Of a DNA stretch of 64,000 nucleotides, positions 57,390 to 64,000 are shown piece by piece. The notes under the pieces are model-generated. The model did not search any database, was not told the origin of the DNA, and saw only the letters and a program-made list of their open reading frames with translations. The DNA comes from Aegicerativicinus sediminis (GTDB lineage: Bacteria > Bacteroidota > Bacteroidia > Flavobacteriales > Flavobacteriaceae). Numbering within the stretch: position 1 is the stretch's first letter; each line of letters begins with the position of its first letter. A program made the translations under genes and the position numbers. Location: NCBI RefSeq assembly GCF_015476115.1, contig NZ_CP064295.1:2784001-2848000 (forward strand), in the 5' to 3' direction.

Positions 57390-58107
57390 GAGGTAATTGA
57401 TTAAGATTTTCGTTCAGTAATGCGATTAATTTTTTTGCATCATCTCTACGGTGTAGGGCCCAATTTTTAAAATATTTTGCATCATTTATGCTATAATCCA
57501 AAGCAACCCTGAACTCAGAACTTTCTTTAAGTGAATTATAATCCACAGGGATAACTTCTCGTCCATATTTATAGGATTTAAAATATTTTGGGAAAATATG
57601 CTGTCTGTAATATTTAGAGTTTTCAAAATAGGTTTCAACAAAAGATAAATGCCTAGAAGTATCGTAATAATGCACCATTAAGTTTCTTAAACTATCGTTT
57701 TTGATGATATCTACTCCTACACTAGTTATCCTATCAAAAGCGGTATAATCTGGGGTATAAAGGTGGCTTATTGCAATTTGCGCGAAGGCTGTATCGAGTT
57801 TTTTCTCATAGGCACTGCCATCATCAAATTTGATTTTTATATAATCGGCGTATTCTAACAATTCATTAAAACGAGTCATTTCATTACTCAACCTAGACGT
57901 GTCTGAAACTACACTTTTTAAAACTCCTTCAAGTAAATTGAGTTCTAAATTCCGTTCTTTTCTAAACTCATTCCAATTGTTTATTTGAAGGGCAATAAGG
58001 ATTCCGATAACTACCAATACGATTTCACCTATTGCATATTTTAAGTATTTGGCGGTATTTTTCTCCATAATTAATGACTGACGTATGTTTCTAAAAAATT
58101 TGATCAT
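57382..58107 (-). CDS. DUF6090-type membrane protein 23 (F-type)
   Basis: 241 residues. Anchor MIKFFRNIRQSLIMEKNTAK. F-type motif: YTAFDRITSVGVDIIKNDSL at 121-140, then VHYYDTSRHLSFVETYFENS. The later segment PVDYNSLKESSEFRVALDYS matches the P-x-(D/N)-Y-x-x-L element of other F-type copies. It starts 28 bases after the preceding copy. It ends LIALLNENLNQLPHD. No known role. Confidence 0.9.
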   Translation of the reverse strand: MIKFFRNIRQSLIMEKNTAKYLKYAIGEIVLVVIGILIALQINNWNEFRKERNLELNLLEGVLKSVVSDTSRLSNEMTRFNELLEYADYIKIKFDDGSAYEKKLDTAFAQIAISHLYTPDYTAFDRITSVGVDIIKNDSLRNLMVHYYDTSRHLSFVETYFENSKYYRQHIFPKYFKSYKYGREVIPVDYNSLKESSEFRVALDYSINDAKYFKNWALHRRDDAKKLIALLNENLNQLPHD

Positions 58108-58135
58108 TTATATTTAACTAATAACAGCCTATAGT

Positions 58136-58864
58136 CTACAAGTCATTTTTAATCCGTTCTCTCAGCGCTTCAATCAAAGCTCTATTATCTAATTGAAGGA
58201 TATTAAGGTGATTTAGAGTGTCATTTATATAATCATTGATAAGAAAGATGGATTTTTGTACCTCCTCATCATCGTACATCATATTTAAGGTTTCTAGGTT
58301 TGGGTTTTCCTTTAAAAGTATAAAATCATTCATATGCTTTTTTTGCAAGGGATTCAATTCCTTTTCATTTAAAGCATTCAATCGTTGTATAGAACCCGCC
58401 ACATAATCATATTGTAAATTATAACGCCTTAATGCATTTATGACCGATTTAGATTGTAACTCTTGCATGTAGCTTTTTCCATTGCTTACCACAGTTGATA
58501 AATAACGGAATCCCCTATAGGTGAAAAATCCATTGGCCTCATTCGCTATTTCTAAAATAATCGAATCGGGTTTTCGTAGTTCGGGTTTTTCAAGAATGTA
58601 ACGAGCTGCCGTTTTTAATTGATTTAATCCTACAAGTCTCGATTGAAAAAATATTGAGTCTGCCAAGGCATCATTCAACAATTCCTTACATAGCTGAAGA
58701 TCATTCAGCTTCAGTTTCCGTTCTTCATTCCAATTGTTTATTTGAAGGGCAATCAATATACCTATAACGACAAGTGAAATTTCGCCGATTGCATATTTTA
58801 TGTATTTAGATGTTTTATTTTCCATAAGCAAGGTTTGGCGTATGTTCCTAAAAAATTTAATCAT
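58136..58864 (-). CDS. DUF6090-type membrane protein 24, unusual ectodomain
   Basis: 242 residues. Anchor MIKFFRNIRQTLLMENKTSK, helix GEISLVVIGILIALQINN. The central motif is altered: YRGFRYLSTVVSNGKSYMQE (about 116-135), with NG at 128-129 and then SVINALRRYNLQYDYVAG. Relatives are not obvious among its neighbours. It starts 2 bases after the stop of the channel-like gene, so the two are probably transcribed together. It ends LIEALRERIKNDL. Confidence 0.88.
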   Translation of the reverse strand: MIKFFRNIRQTLLMENKTSKYIKYAIGEISLVVIGILIALQINNWNEERKLKLNDLQLCKELLNDALADSIFFQSRLVGLNQLKTAARYILEKPELRKPDSIILEIANEANGFFTYRGFRYLSTVVSNGKSYMQELQSKSVINALRRYNLQYDYVAGSIQRLNALNEKELNPLQKKHMNDFILLKENPNLETLNMMYDDEEVQKSIFLINDYINDTLNHLNILQLDNRALIEALRERIKNDL

Positions 58865-58866
58865 GG

Positions 58867-60735
58867 TTAATTCAGCAATTGAGAAATGAGTGATACTGAG
58901 AATATCGTCAACATAAACCAGCCAATAAACCCTTGTATAATTGCCAAGTAGCGAGGTAGGCCTTTAATGGGGATTTCCCCAAAACCAAGCGTAGTAAAAG
59001 TGTTGATGGAAAGCATTAAAGCGTTTAACACCTTGATAAAAAGATCATAAATTAGGGAGATGAAAAAAGCTCCCGTTAATAGGATAGATTTTCCAAAACG
59101 TTTATGTGAAGGCAATTCTTGCCATGTTCCTTTCATGATGTCTATCTTTCTTAAAAAAGAGGCGTAGAGTTTGGTTCCTGATACTGCCCATCTATACATA
59201 GGAAGTGCTGTTATGGAAAAAAATTTGGGAATAGCTTTATCTGAGCTTTGAACAAGGTTTTTGTATTCTTCGTACTCCAATAGCTCAGGTTGCATATCTT
59301 CTAGATATACTTCATGGATCCCCATGTCCCTTCTCATATACTTAATAAAAAAAGAATAACGATTTAAAATGCGTTTCCGGCCATGCCGATCCCAAGAATT
59401 TGGAAAAAACAAATAAATAATTGCAAAAAAGAAAATTACATACACGGAAAAGGTAATGGCCTTTGAAGGTTTGGTGCCATAGTTAGAGAACTCCTTTAAA
59501 AACTGATTGACTTTCCAGGTAAAGAAGGTATCAAAGGATGGGTTTGAATTGAATATATACTCCAGGCGTTGTGTCTCAAAATCCTTAAGATTCATAAAGA
59601 CCTCATTAGCACTTACCATATCAAAATTTTCTCGGTAATGCTTATATAATACTCCTCTAAGAGCAGCTTCTCCTCCATAAATTTCGGCATTTTGATAGCG
59701 GAGTTTTTCCTTGTATAAAGTTGTAAAAGAGTCCGTAAAAGTTTCATAATACTCCTCATCAGGTAGAAGGCTCACATAATTTTGAAAGGCGTTAAATGAA
59801 ATAATATTGTTTTTAAATTGCTTCCATTCAATTAAATCGGAAGATTTGATATTATTTAAAGAAAGTGAAACACCTCTTTTAAAGCTATTTTCTTTTATAA
59901 CTAAAGCATCGTGTTCACCCGTTAAGGCAATTTCAGTTTTGGGACTTTCATAACTGTTTTTAACCAAGGTATAGGTTTCATAATTTTCGGCATAAAATCC
60001 AACTGTTCCTTCACCTGTAAAAGTATTTTCATTTATTACGAAATGCGATAGGTTGTCTGAATTAATTCTTGTGCCATAATTTGTTTCACCGAAAGTGGTT
60101 TTGGGAGAGTAAATTCTATTTTTAAAAATGGATAATCCAAGCCCTATTTCATCATTTTTAGGACAACGACCAGAAGCGAATGAGATGCCCTTATCGAAGA
60201 TATTTTTACCGATGTCAGGATTCCTTTGAATGTTAATGTCTTTTCTATTCCAGAAGTCTCTATCATAATTACATAGTTCACCATACCCTAGAAAAAAGGC
60301 ATCGTCAAAAACACAATTAAAAATACTCGATCCCGCTACATTCCTAAAAAAAACTCTTTTCTTAAAATGGAGATTTATAAGGGCACCGGATCTGAAAAAA
60401 ATATTCGAGCTGTCAATAGAATCCTTTACTCTTCTTTGAAATTTAGTTGTAAAATGCACATTCTCCAGATCAATAACCTTATCTATTATATACTTTTCTT
60501 CTGGATTGTGGATAGGAATTGGGTCTTGAAAGGAGGCCTTGTATGTCGTACGCAAGGAATCGGTTTTGCCATTGTATTTAATGATGGCATCCTTTAGTTT
60601 AAAAATACTGTCCTGTTCAGCTTCAATCATCTCAAAAAACTGGGAATAGGAGTATTCTTTAAAGGACGTTTCCTGTGAATAACAGATTATTGGTAGAAGT
60701 AAGAATAGTATTAGGATGGTTGGTTGAGATTTCAT
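58867..60735 (-). CDS. Membrane protein with secreted repeat-rich domain and ion-channel-like pore segment
   Basis: 622 residues with a signal peptide (MKSQPTILILFLLLPIICYS). Residues about 95-300 contain short repeated strand-turn units rich in N, F and G (GALINLHFKKRVFFRNVAGS, HFVINENTFTGEGTVGFYAE), suggesting a pentapeptide or beta-helix-like domain. A membrane helix follows (AITFSVYVIFFFAIIYLFF), then a soluble part. At the end are two helices flanking TFTTLGFGEIP (pore signature at 582-587), which resembles the TVGYGD filter of two-helix potassium channels (Ion_trans_2 type). The filter differs (LGFGE), so selectivity is uncertain. The gene lies between two array members, 2 and 21 bases away, and is probably co-transcribed with them. 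Confidence 0.8.
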   Translation of the reverse strand: MKSQPTILILFLLLPIICYSQETSFKEYSYSQFFEMIEAEQDSIFKLKDAIIKYNGKTDSLRTTYKASFQDPIPIHNPEEKYIIDKVIDLENVHFTTKFQRRVKDSIDSSNIFFRSGALINLHFKKRVFFRNVAGSSIFNCVFDDAFFLGYGELCNYDRDFWNRKDINIQRNPDIGKNIFDKGISFASGRCPKNDEIGLGLSIFKNRIYSPKTTFGETNYGTRINSDNLSHFVINENTFTGEGTVGFYAENYETYTLVKNSYESPKTEIALTGEHDALVIKENSFKRGVSLSLNNIKSSDLIEWKQFKNNIISFNAFQNYVSLLPDEEYYETFTDSFTTLYKEKLRYQNAEIYGGEAALRGVLYKHYRENFDMVSANEVFMNLKDFETQRLEYIFNSNPSFDTFFTWKVNQFLKEFSNYGTKPSKAITFSVYVIFFFAIIYLFFPNSWDRHGRKRILNRYSFFIKYMRRDMGIHEVYLEDMQPELLEYEEYKNLVQSSDKAIPKFFSITALPMYRWAVSGTKLYASFLRKIDIMKGTWQELPSHKRFGKSILLTGAFFISLIYDLFIKVLNALMLSINTFTTLGFGEIPIKGLPRYLAIIQGFIGWFMLTIFSVSLISQLLN

Positions 60736-60756
60736 TTACGCATGTTTCTAAAAAAA

Positions 60757-61527
60757 TTAATCATAGATCTTTAATTCTGAATCGACCAATTCCAATATCC
60801 CTTCGATTTTCTCTTTTAATTCTTCGTAATAATTATTATTTAAAGCCTGTCCAGATAAATAAAAAACAGACATTAAATTATCGAATTCTTGATCTGTTCT
60901 AAAAACTTTTTTGTTATGTATACTTGAGGAACGGGGTTTTAAATCAAGGGTCTTATTGGTAGTAGCTGCATAACCTTCCCTGAAATTACCTTGTGCATAA
61001 GTAAGGTCTAATAGTTTTAGCCTTGGTGTAGCATGTTCTAATTCTTGGAACCTAACTTTCAGCAGTACGGCCTCCCATGAAGAGAGTTTTGTGCGTAGGG
61101 TTTTATTCGATATTATTTCAAGTTTACCAGAATTAAGAATTTCGTTTAAGGTGCCAGGGGAGGGTCTATACTGAATTTCTGTAACGATTGACTTAAACAA
61201 ATGTTTATCAAAATCATAATTTGATAATGTAATAGAGTCGGAAGCTAAATAATTAGCAAGTAGTAGAGCGTTTTCAAGGTTAGCGTTATTTCTTGCCATT
61301 ACCTTGTTTATTTCCTTAAGATTTTTTTTGAATTCCGATTTGAGTTCTTTCAAATAGTAATGTTCGGTATTTCGGAGCTTTCTATCTTCATTCCAATTAT
61401 TGATTTGAAGCGCAATCAAAATCCCAATGACAACCAATAAAATTTCTCCAATTGCATATTTAAGGTATTTGGATGTTTTGTTTTCCATGACTAATTGTTG
61501 TCTTATCCCTCTAAAAAACTTGATCAT
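60757..61527 (-). CDS. DUF6090-type membrane protein 25 (W-type)
   Basis: 256 residues. Anchor MIKFFRGIRQQLVMENKTSK, helix GEILLVVIGILIALQINN. W-type motif: PGTLNEILNSGKLEIISNKT at 124-143 with W151 in TKLSSW. The following region has a basic, aromatic stretch and ends ILELVDSELKIYD. It is separated from the preceding copy by 107 bases with no gene, so a promoter may lie there. The channel-like gene follows 21 bases later. Function unknown. Confidence 0.9.
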   Translation of the reverse strand: MIKFFRGIRQQLVMENKTSKYLKYAIGEILLVVIGILIALQINNWNEDRKLRNTEHYYLKELKSEFKKNLKEINKVMARNNANLENALLLANYLASDSITLSNYDFDKHLFKSIVTEIQYRPSPGTLNEILNSGKLEIISNKTLRTKLSSWEAVLLKVRFQELEHATPRLKLLDLTYAQGNFREGYAATTNKTLDLKPRSSSIHNKKVFRTDQEFDNLMSVFYLSGQALNNNYYEELKEKIEGILELVDSELKIYD

Positions 61528-61634
61528 AGTTGCCGTAATAAGATTTGGATAGCTTTAAAGCAGCTTTTGCAAATAAGGGTCCGCCGAATTTTTGATTTGG
61601 CCTTTGCAATTTGTTGTTTTGGTTATGAGCGAGT

Positions 61635-62351
61635 TTATTCATTTTTATGGGTTCTGATTAAATTTCGAATATGATGGATTTCGGCAAGGGAGCTGTCCAT
61701 TTTTCGTAATTCACCGGCTCTGTTGTCTTTGAACAGTTTAAACAATACAATGGTTGAGGGTTTATCAAATAAATCTTTTGCATTCACAGGGATGCAATAT
61801 TCTGTCCATTTAAAATCGGTAAATTCTTCTTTTATTAGTGGAATCCAGTCGGTATTGAAAGATTGCAAAACATCATTTAAACTCTCATAAAGTTTAAAAA
61901 GACTTTCATCGTAATAGGAAATCAATGCAAGTCGAAGCTCATTGTCAGATATGCTTTCAAAGCCTTTAGATTTTAATACTTCAAATGCACTTGACTGTGA
62001 TTTAAACCTTTCAAATGATATAATTTTCCCCATCCAAACGTTCAAGGTATCACTATAATTTGCTAGGGCTACTTGTTCTAATAATTTATCTGTATAGGTT
62101 ATTCCTTCATAACATTTTAAACGCTCCATGGACAACAAAATCGAATCTCTGGAGAGGTTCTGGTCTATAAGGGTTAAGATCTCCTTTTCAAAAGCCCTCA
62201 TCTTTCTGTTTTCATTCCAATTATTTACCTGAAGAGCCAAAAGGATTCCTATCATAACCAAAATAATTTCTCCAATGGCGTATTTTAAATAGTTAAAGGT
62301 TTTACCATGACTCAATAAATTTCGGCGTATGTTTCTAAGGAATTTGATCAT
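61635..62351 (-). CDS. DUF6090-type membrane protein 26
   Basis: 238 residues. The cytoplasmic segment is partly diverged (MIKFLRNIRRNLLSHGKTFN), helix GEIILVMIGILLALQVNN. The motif SSAFEVLKSKGFESISDNEL is at 120-139 and the segment before it is VWMGKIISFERFKSQ. The closest relative is the copy at 44010. A Cys pair near KCYEG (80) is unusual for the family. It overlaps the preceding gene by 4 bases and ends IHHIRNLIRTHKNE. Function unknown. Confidence 0.9.
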   Translation of the reverse strand: MIKFLRNIRRNLLSHGKTFNYLKYAIGEIILVMIGILLALQVNNWNENRKMRAFEKEILTLIDQNLSRDSILLSMERLKCYEGITYTDKLLEQVALANYSDTLNVWMGKIISFERFKSQSSAFEVLKSKGFESISDNELRLALISYYDESLFKLYESLNDVLQSFNTDWIPLIKEEFTDFKWTEYCIPVNAKDLFDKPSTIVLFKLFKDNRAGELRKMDSSLAEIHHIRNLIRTHKNE

Positions 62352-63091
62352 TTTAATTTTTCTAATTCGTTTTGGATTTCTTCCTTTAATTTAACCGCAT
62401 CTCGTTCTACTTGCCCGGCGAAATAAGAACTACCTCTCCAATGCGTTGCTAATCGGGAAAAACGGTTAATAAATTCGGGATCTGATACCATTTGGTCGAA
62501 GTCATAATTGAAATTAACATCCAAGTTTTCTAGGTTTATGTAGGACCTCATAAACTTGTCGAAATAGGAAAGGTCGCCATGGACAATCATTCCGAGGTTG
62601 TCGTAAATCGCGGCAACTGTGTAGAGGTATCCGTTAAAGTCTACAATTCGTTTCCTTAGTTTAACATCATAAATAAGATTTAGGTCTCCATTGCTTTTCA
62701 TTTCTTCCAGAGTAGAGAGATCGGGGGTTTGATAGTTGAATCGTGAAAACCATACCAATGCATAGTCTAGATCGGCCTTTTCCTTGGGTGTTTCAATTTT
62801 ACCTTTTTCAAGAACAGCAACAGAATTAACGATTGATGTTAAGGTGCTATTTGCCCTTTCAAGGAGTGTATTGCTGCGTTCTATAACACGGTCCATATCT
62901 TCAATAAGCCGCTGATGGTACTCTATAGATTGCTTTTTGTCTAAACGGGATTGGTTCCAATTATTGATGCTAAGTGCTATCAAAATTCCAATAACAACTA
63001 ACACAATTTCCCCAATGGCATATTTGAAATATCGCATTCCATTATTTCCGGATGTCAACCTTAACCGACTATTTTTAAATAAACGGAGCAT
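62348..63091 (-). CDS. DUF6090-type membrane protein 27, diverged anchor
   Basis: 247 residues. The first 20 residues are unusual (MLRLFKNSRLRLTSGNNGMR), but the membrane part YFKYAIGEIVLVVIGILIAL is conserved and is followed by SINNWNQSRL. The motif LSTLEEMKSNGDLNLIYDVK at 125-144 is intermediate between subtypes, then VDFNGYLYTVAAIYDNL. It starts 2 bases after the preceding copy. It ends EIQNELEKLK. No enzyme signature. Confidence 0.9.
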   Translation of the reverse strand: MLRLFKNSRLRLTSGNNGMRYFKYAIGEIVLVVIGILIALSINNWNQSRLDKKQSIEYHQRLIEDMDRVIERSNTLLERANSTLTSIVNSVAVLEKGKIETPKEKADLDYALVWFSRFNYQTPDLSTLEEMKSNGDLNLIYDVKLRKRIVDFNGYLYTVAAIYDNLGMIVHGDLSYFDKFMRSYINLENLDVNFNYDFDQMVSDPEFINRFSRLATHWRGSSYFAGQVERDAVKLKEEIQNELEKLK

Positions 63092-63093
63092 AT

Positions 63094-63837
63094 CTACTTC
63101 TGTTTAGTTAATTCAATGATTTTCTTCTGATATTTCTCTATGTCCCTAAGTTTGGTGAGCATATAGTCTATGAGATACAAATTATTCTCCATGAGGTTTT
63201 CAAATTTTATGTCATGAAATATCGAATAATAATCTGTAGTTAATTTGCTCTTGCCGGCCCATGGTTTCTTGTTATAAATATCCATTTGCCTAAAAGAAAC
63301 TGTTGGCATTATATAAGGGAAATATTGGTTGTTATACCAATTGGATTGTAAGTGATTGTATTCCCGAAACAAGTCTAGAGCGGCATTCCAATCCAATATT
63401 GTATTTTTCAGCTCGTCGTCTTGAAGTAAATTCATTCGACCAGATTGCGTTATGTCTTGCAATGCGTTACTAGTTGGGAGGTAGGTCTCAGCCATTAAAG
63501 ACGAGTTAATGAGGCTGTCTAGATTATATTTGGCCAACTCCGGTCTTTCCGCACCTACCAGATTAATTAATAATTGATTGGCATTTAATGCTTCCTCATT
63601 AAGCCTTTTTGATTCTTGAAGCAATTTTTGGTTTTTGATAAATTCTTGATGGATATTCTTTTTAATGAGTTCACCTTGCTTAATTTCTCGTTGTTCCTCA
63701 TTCCAATTGTTCACCTGAAGAGCTATTAAAATACCAATGACTACCAAAATAATTTCCCCAATGGCGTATTTAAAGTATTTAAAGGTTTTGTTTTCCATAA
63801 TTAACCGTTCTCGGATATGTCTGAAGAATTTGATCAT
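63094..63837 (-). CDS. DUF6090-type membrane protein 28 (W-type)
   Basis: 247 residues. Anchor MIKFFRHIRERLIMENKTFK, helix GEIILVVIGILIALQVNN. W-type motif: SNALQDITQSGRMNLLQDDE at 123-142 with W150 in NTILDW. The later IKFENLMENNLYLIDYM segment pairs it with the copy at 46929. Its start overlaps the stop of the next gene upstream by 4 bases (ATGA). It ends YQKKIIELTKQK. Function unknown. Confidence 0.9.
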   Translation of the reverse strand: MIKFFRHIRERLIMENKTFKYFKYAIGEIILVVIGILIALQVNNWNEEQREIKQGELIKKNIHQEFIKNQKLLQESKRLNEEALNANQLLINLVGAERPELAKYNLDSLINSSLMAETYLPTSNALQDITQSGRMNLLQDDELKNTILDWNAALDLFREYNHLQSNWYNNQYFPYIMPTVSFRQMDIYNKKPWAGKSKLTTDYYSIFHDIKFENLMENNLYLIDYMLTKLRDIEKYQKKIIELTKQK

Positions 63838-64000
63838 TTTTCTGGCAATGAGTTTTCTATCGAGGCAATGAGTTTTTTGTTTTGTTCCATAAGAGCGTTT
63901 AGTGCCATGAGTGATTCTTCTGCCTTTATAGAAGCCTCCAGAAGTAATTGCTGGAACTCTGGTGTTTTTGACAGTTTTACCAAATCTTCTGCTTTAATAA
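63834..64000 (-). CDS. DUF6090-type membrane protein 29, C-terminal fragment (runs off right edge)
   Basis: Read backwards from the TGA at 63836-63834, the frame is open to the window edge (55 codons). The translation contains LVKLSKTPEFQQLLLEASIK and ends NKKLIASIENSLPEK. This matches the C-terminal pattern of the array (a PEF/DEF segment, a long helix, then a LIxxIxxxL ending), so it is most likely the end of another copy. The TGA lies in the ATGA of the following start codon. The membrane segment is outside the window, so the assignment is inferred. Confidence 0.7.
   Translation of the reverse strand, partial: IKAEDLVKLSKTPEFQQLLLEASIKAEESLMALNALMEQNKKLIASIENSLPEK

Larger units (their letters stand above)
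39298..64000 (-). repeat. Tandem array of 29 DUF6090-type membrane protein genes (continues past right edge)
   Basis: There are 28 complete genes and one 3'-terminal fragment, all on the minus strand. They encode 233-279-residue proteins with a conserved amphipathic basic start, a membrane helix at residues about 27-43 (EIVLVVIGILIALQINNWNE type) and diverged C-terminal domains. The positive-inside rule puts the N-terminus in the cytoplasm and about 190 residues outside. The first ~150 bases of each gene are similar at the DNA level, while the rest is not. Gaps are short (mostly 2-42 bases, up to about 147), and 15 junctions overlap by 4 or 8 bases. Only two unrelated genes interrupt the array (50727-51869 and 58867-60735). 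The DUF6090 family name is from memory of Flavobacteriaceae proteins with this N-terminus; function unknown. Confidence 0.92.

Noticed and set aside
39298-64000. CRISPR-like or IS-like repeat array
   Set aside because: The repeats are ~750 bases apart, lie in coding frame at the start of each gene, and there are no short direct repeats with unique spacers, no terminal inverted repeats and no transposase.

Overview
The window looks like chromosomal DNA of a marine-type Bacteroidota, most likely a member of the Flavobacteriaceae. The evidence is its AT-rich composition, the absence of Shine-Dalgarno leaders, a PafA-type alkaline phosphatase, two-component propeller proteins, TAT and lipoprotein signals, and a large set of DUF6090-type proteins of the kind seen in that family. 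No rRNA, tRNA, CRISPR array, insertion sequence or prophage was seen.

Region 1 (1-35162, all on the minus strand, read right to left) is a tightly packed run of signalling genes. In transcription order it holds: a propeller/Y_Y_Y lipoprotein-type histidine kinase (35162-31428), a FIST protein, a small EthD-like protein, a second FIST protein, a short soluble kinase, a TPR soluble kinase, a TPR membrane kinase, two giant kinases of 3081 and 2891 residues built from 14 and 13 repeats of a ~187-residue sensor module, a kinase with seven GAF domains, one single-domain response regulator (1163-792), and the start of a second propeller lipoprotein that runs off the left edge (753-1). That is seven complete kinases with closely related catalytic cores but only one receiver. 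The layout suggests many inputs converging on one or a few phosphorylation targets.

Region 2 (35163-39297) holds a 453-bp stretch with no gene, a small membrane protein whose N-terminus seems to begin upstream of any normal start codon, a secreted CotH-kinase-like protein on the plus strand, and a convergent PafA phosphatase.

Region 3 (39298-64000, minus strand, continuing past the right edge) is a tandem array of 28 complete and one partial paralogous single-pass membrane proteins of about 235-280 residues. They share a nearly invariant N-terminal and membrane segment (MIKFFR...KYAIGEIVLVVIGILIALQINNWNE) followed by highly diverged extracytoplasmic domains. Despite the divergence, a central SG/G-x-N-D-x-L motif sits at almost the same residue number (about 125-150) in nearly every copy. 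Fifteen of the junctions overlap by 4 or 8 bases. Only two unrelated genes interrupt the array: a TAT-exported NAD-dependent epimerase-like protein and a secreted/membrane protein ending in an ion-channel pore-like segment. The array is the strongest candidate here for an undescribed system. Its function cannot be read from the sequence, but its organisation (constant anchor, variable ectodomain, tandem coupling) resembles that of diversifying envelope repertoires.
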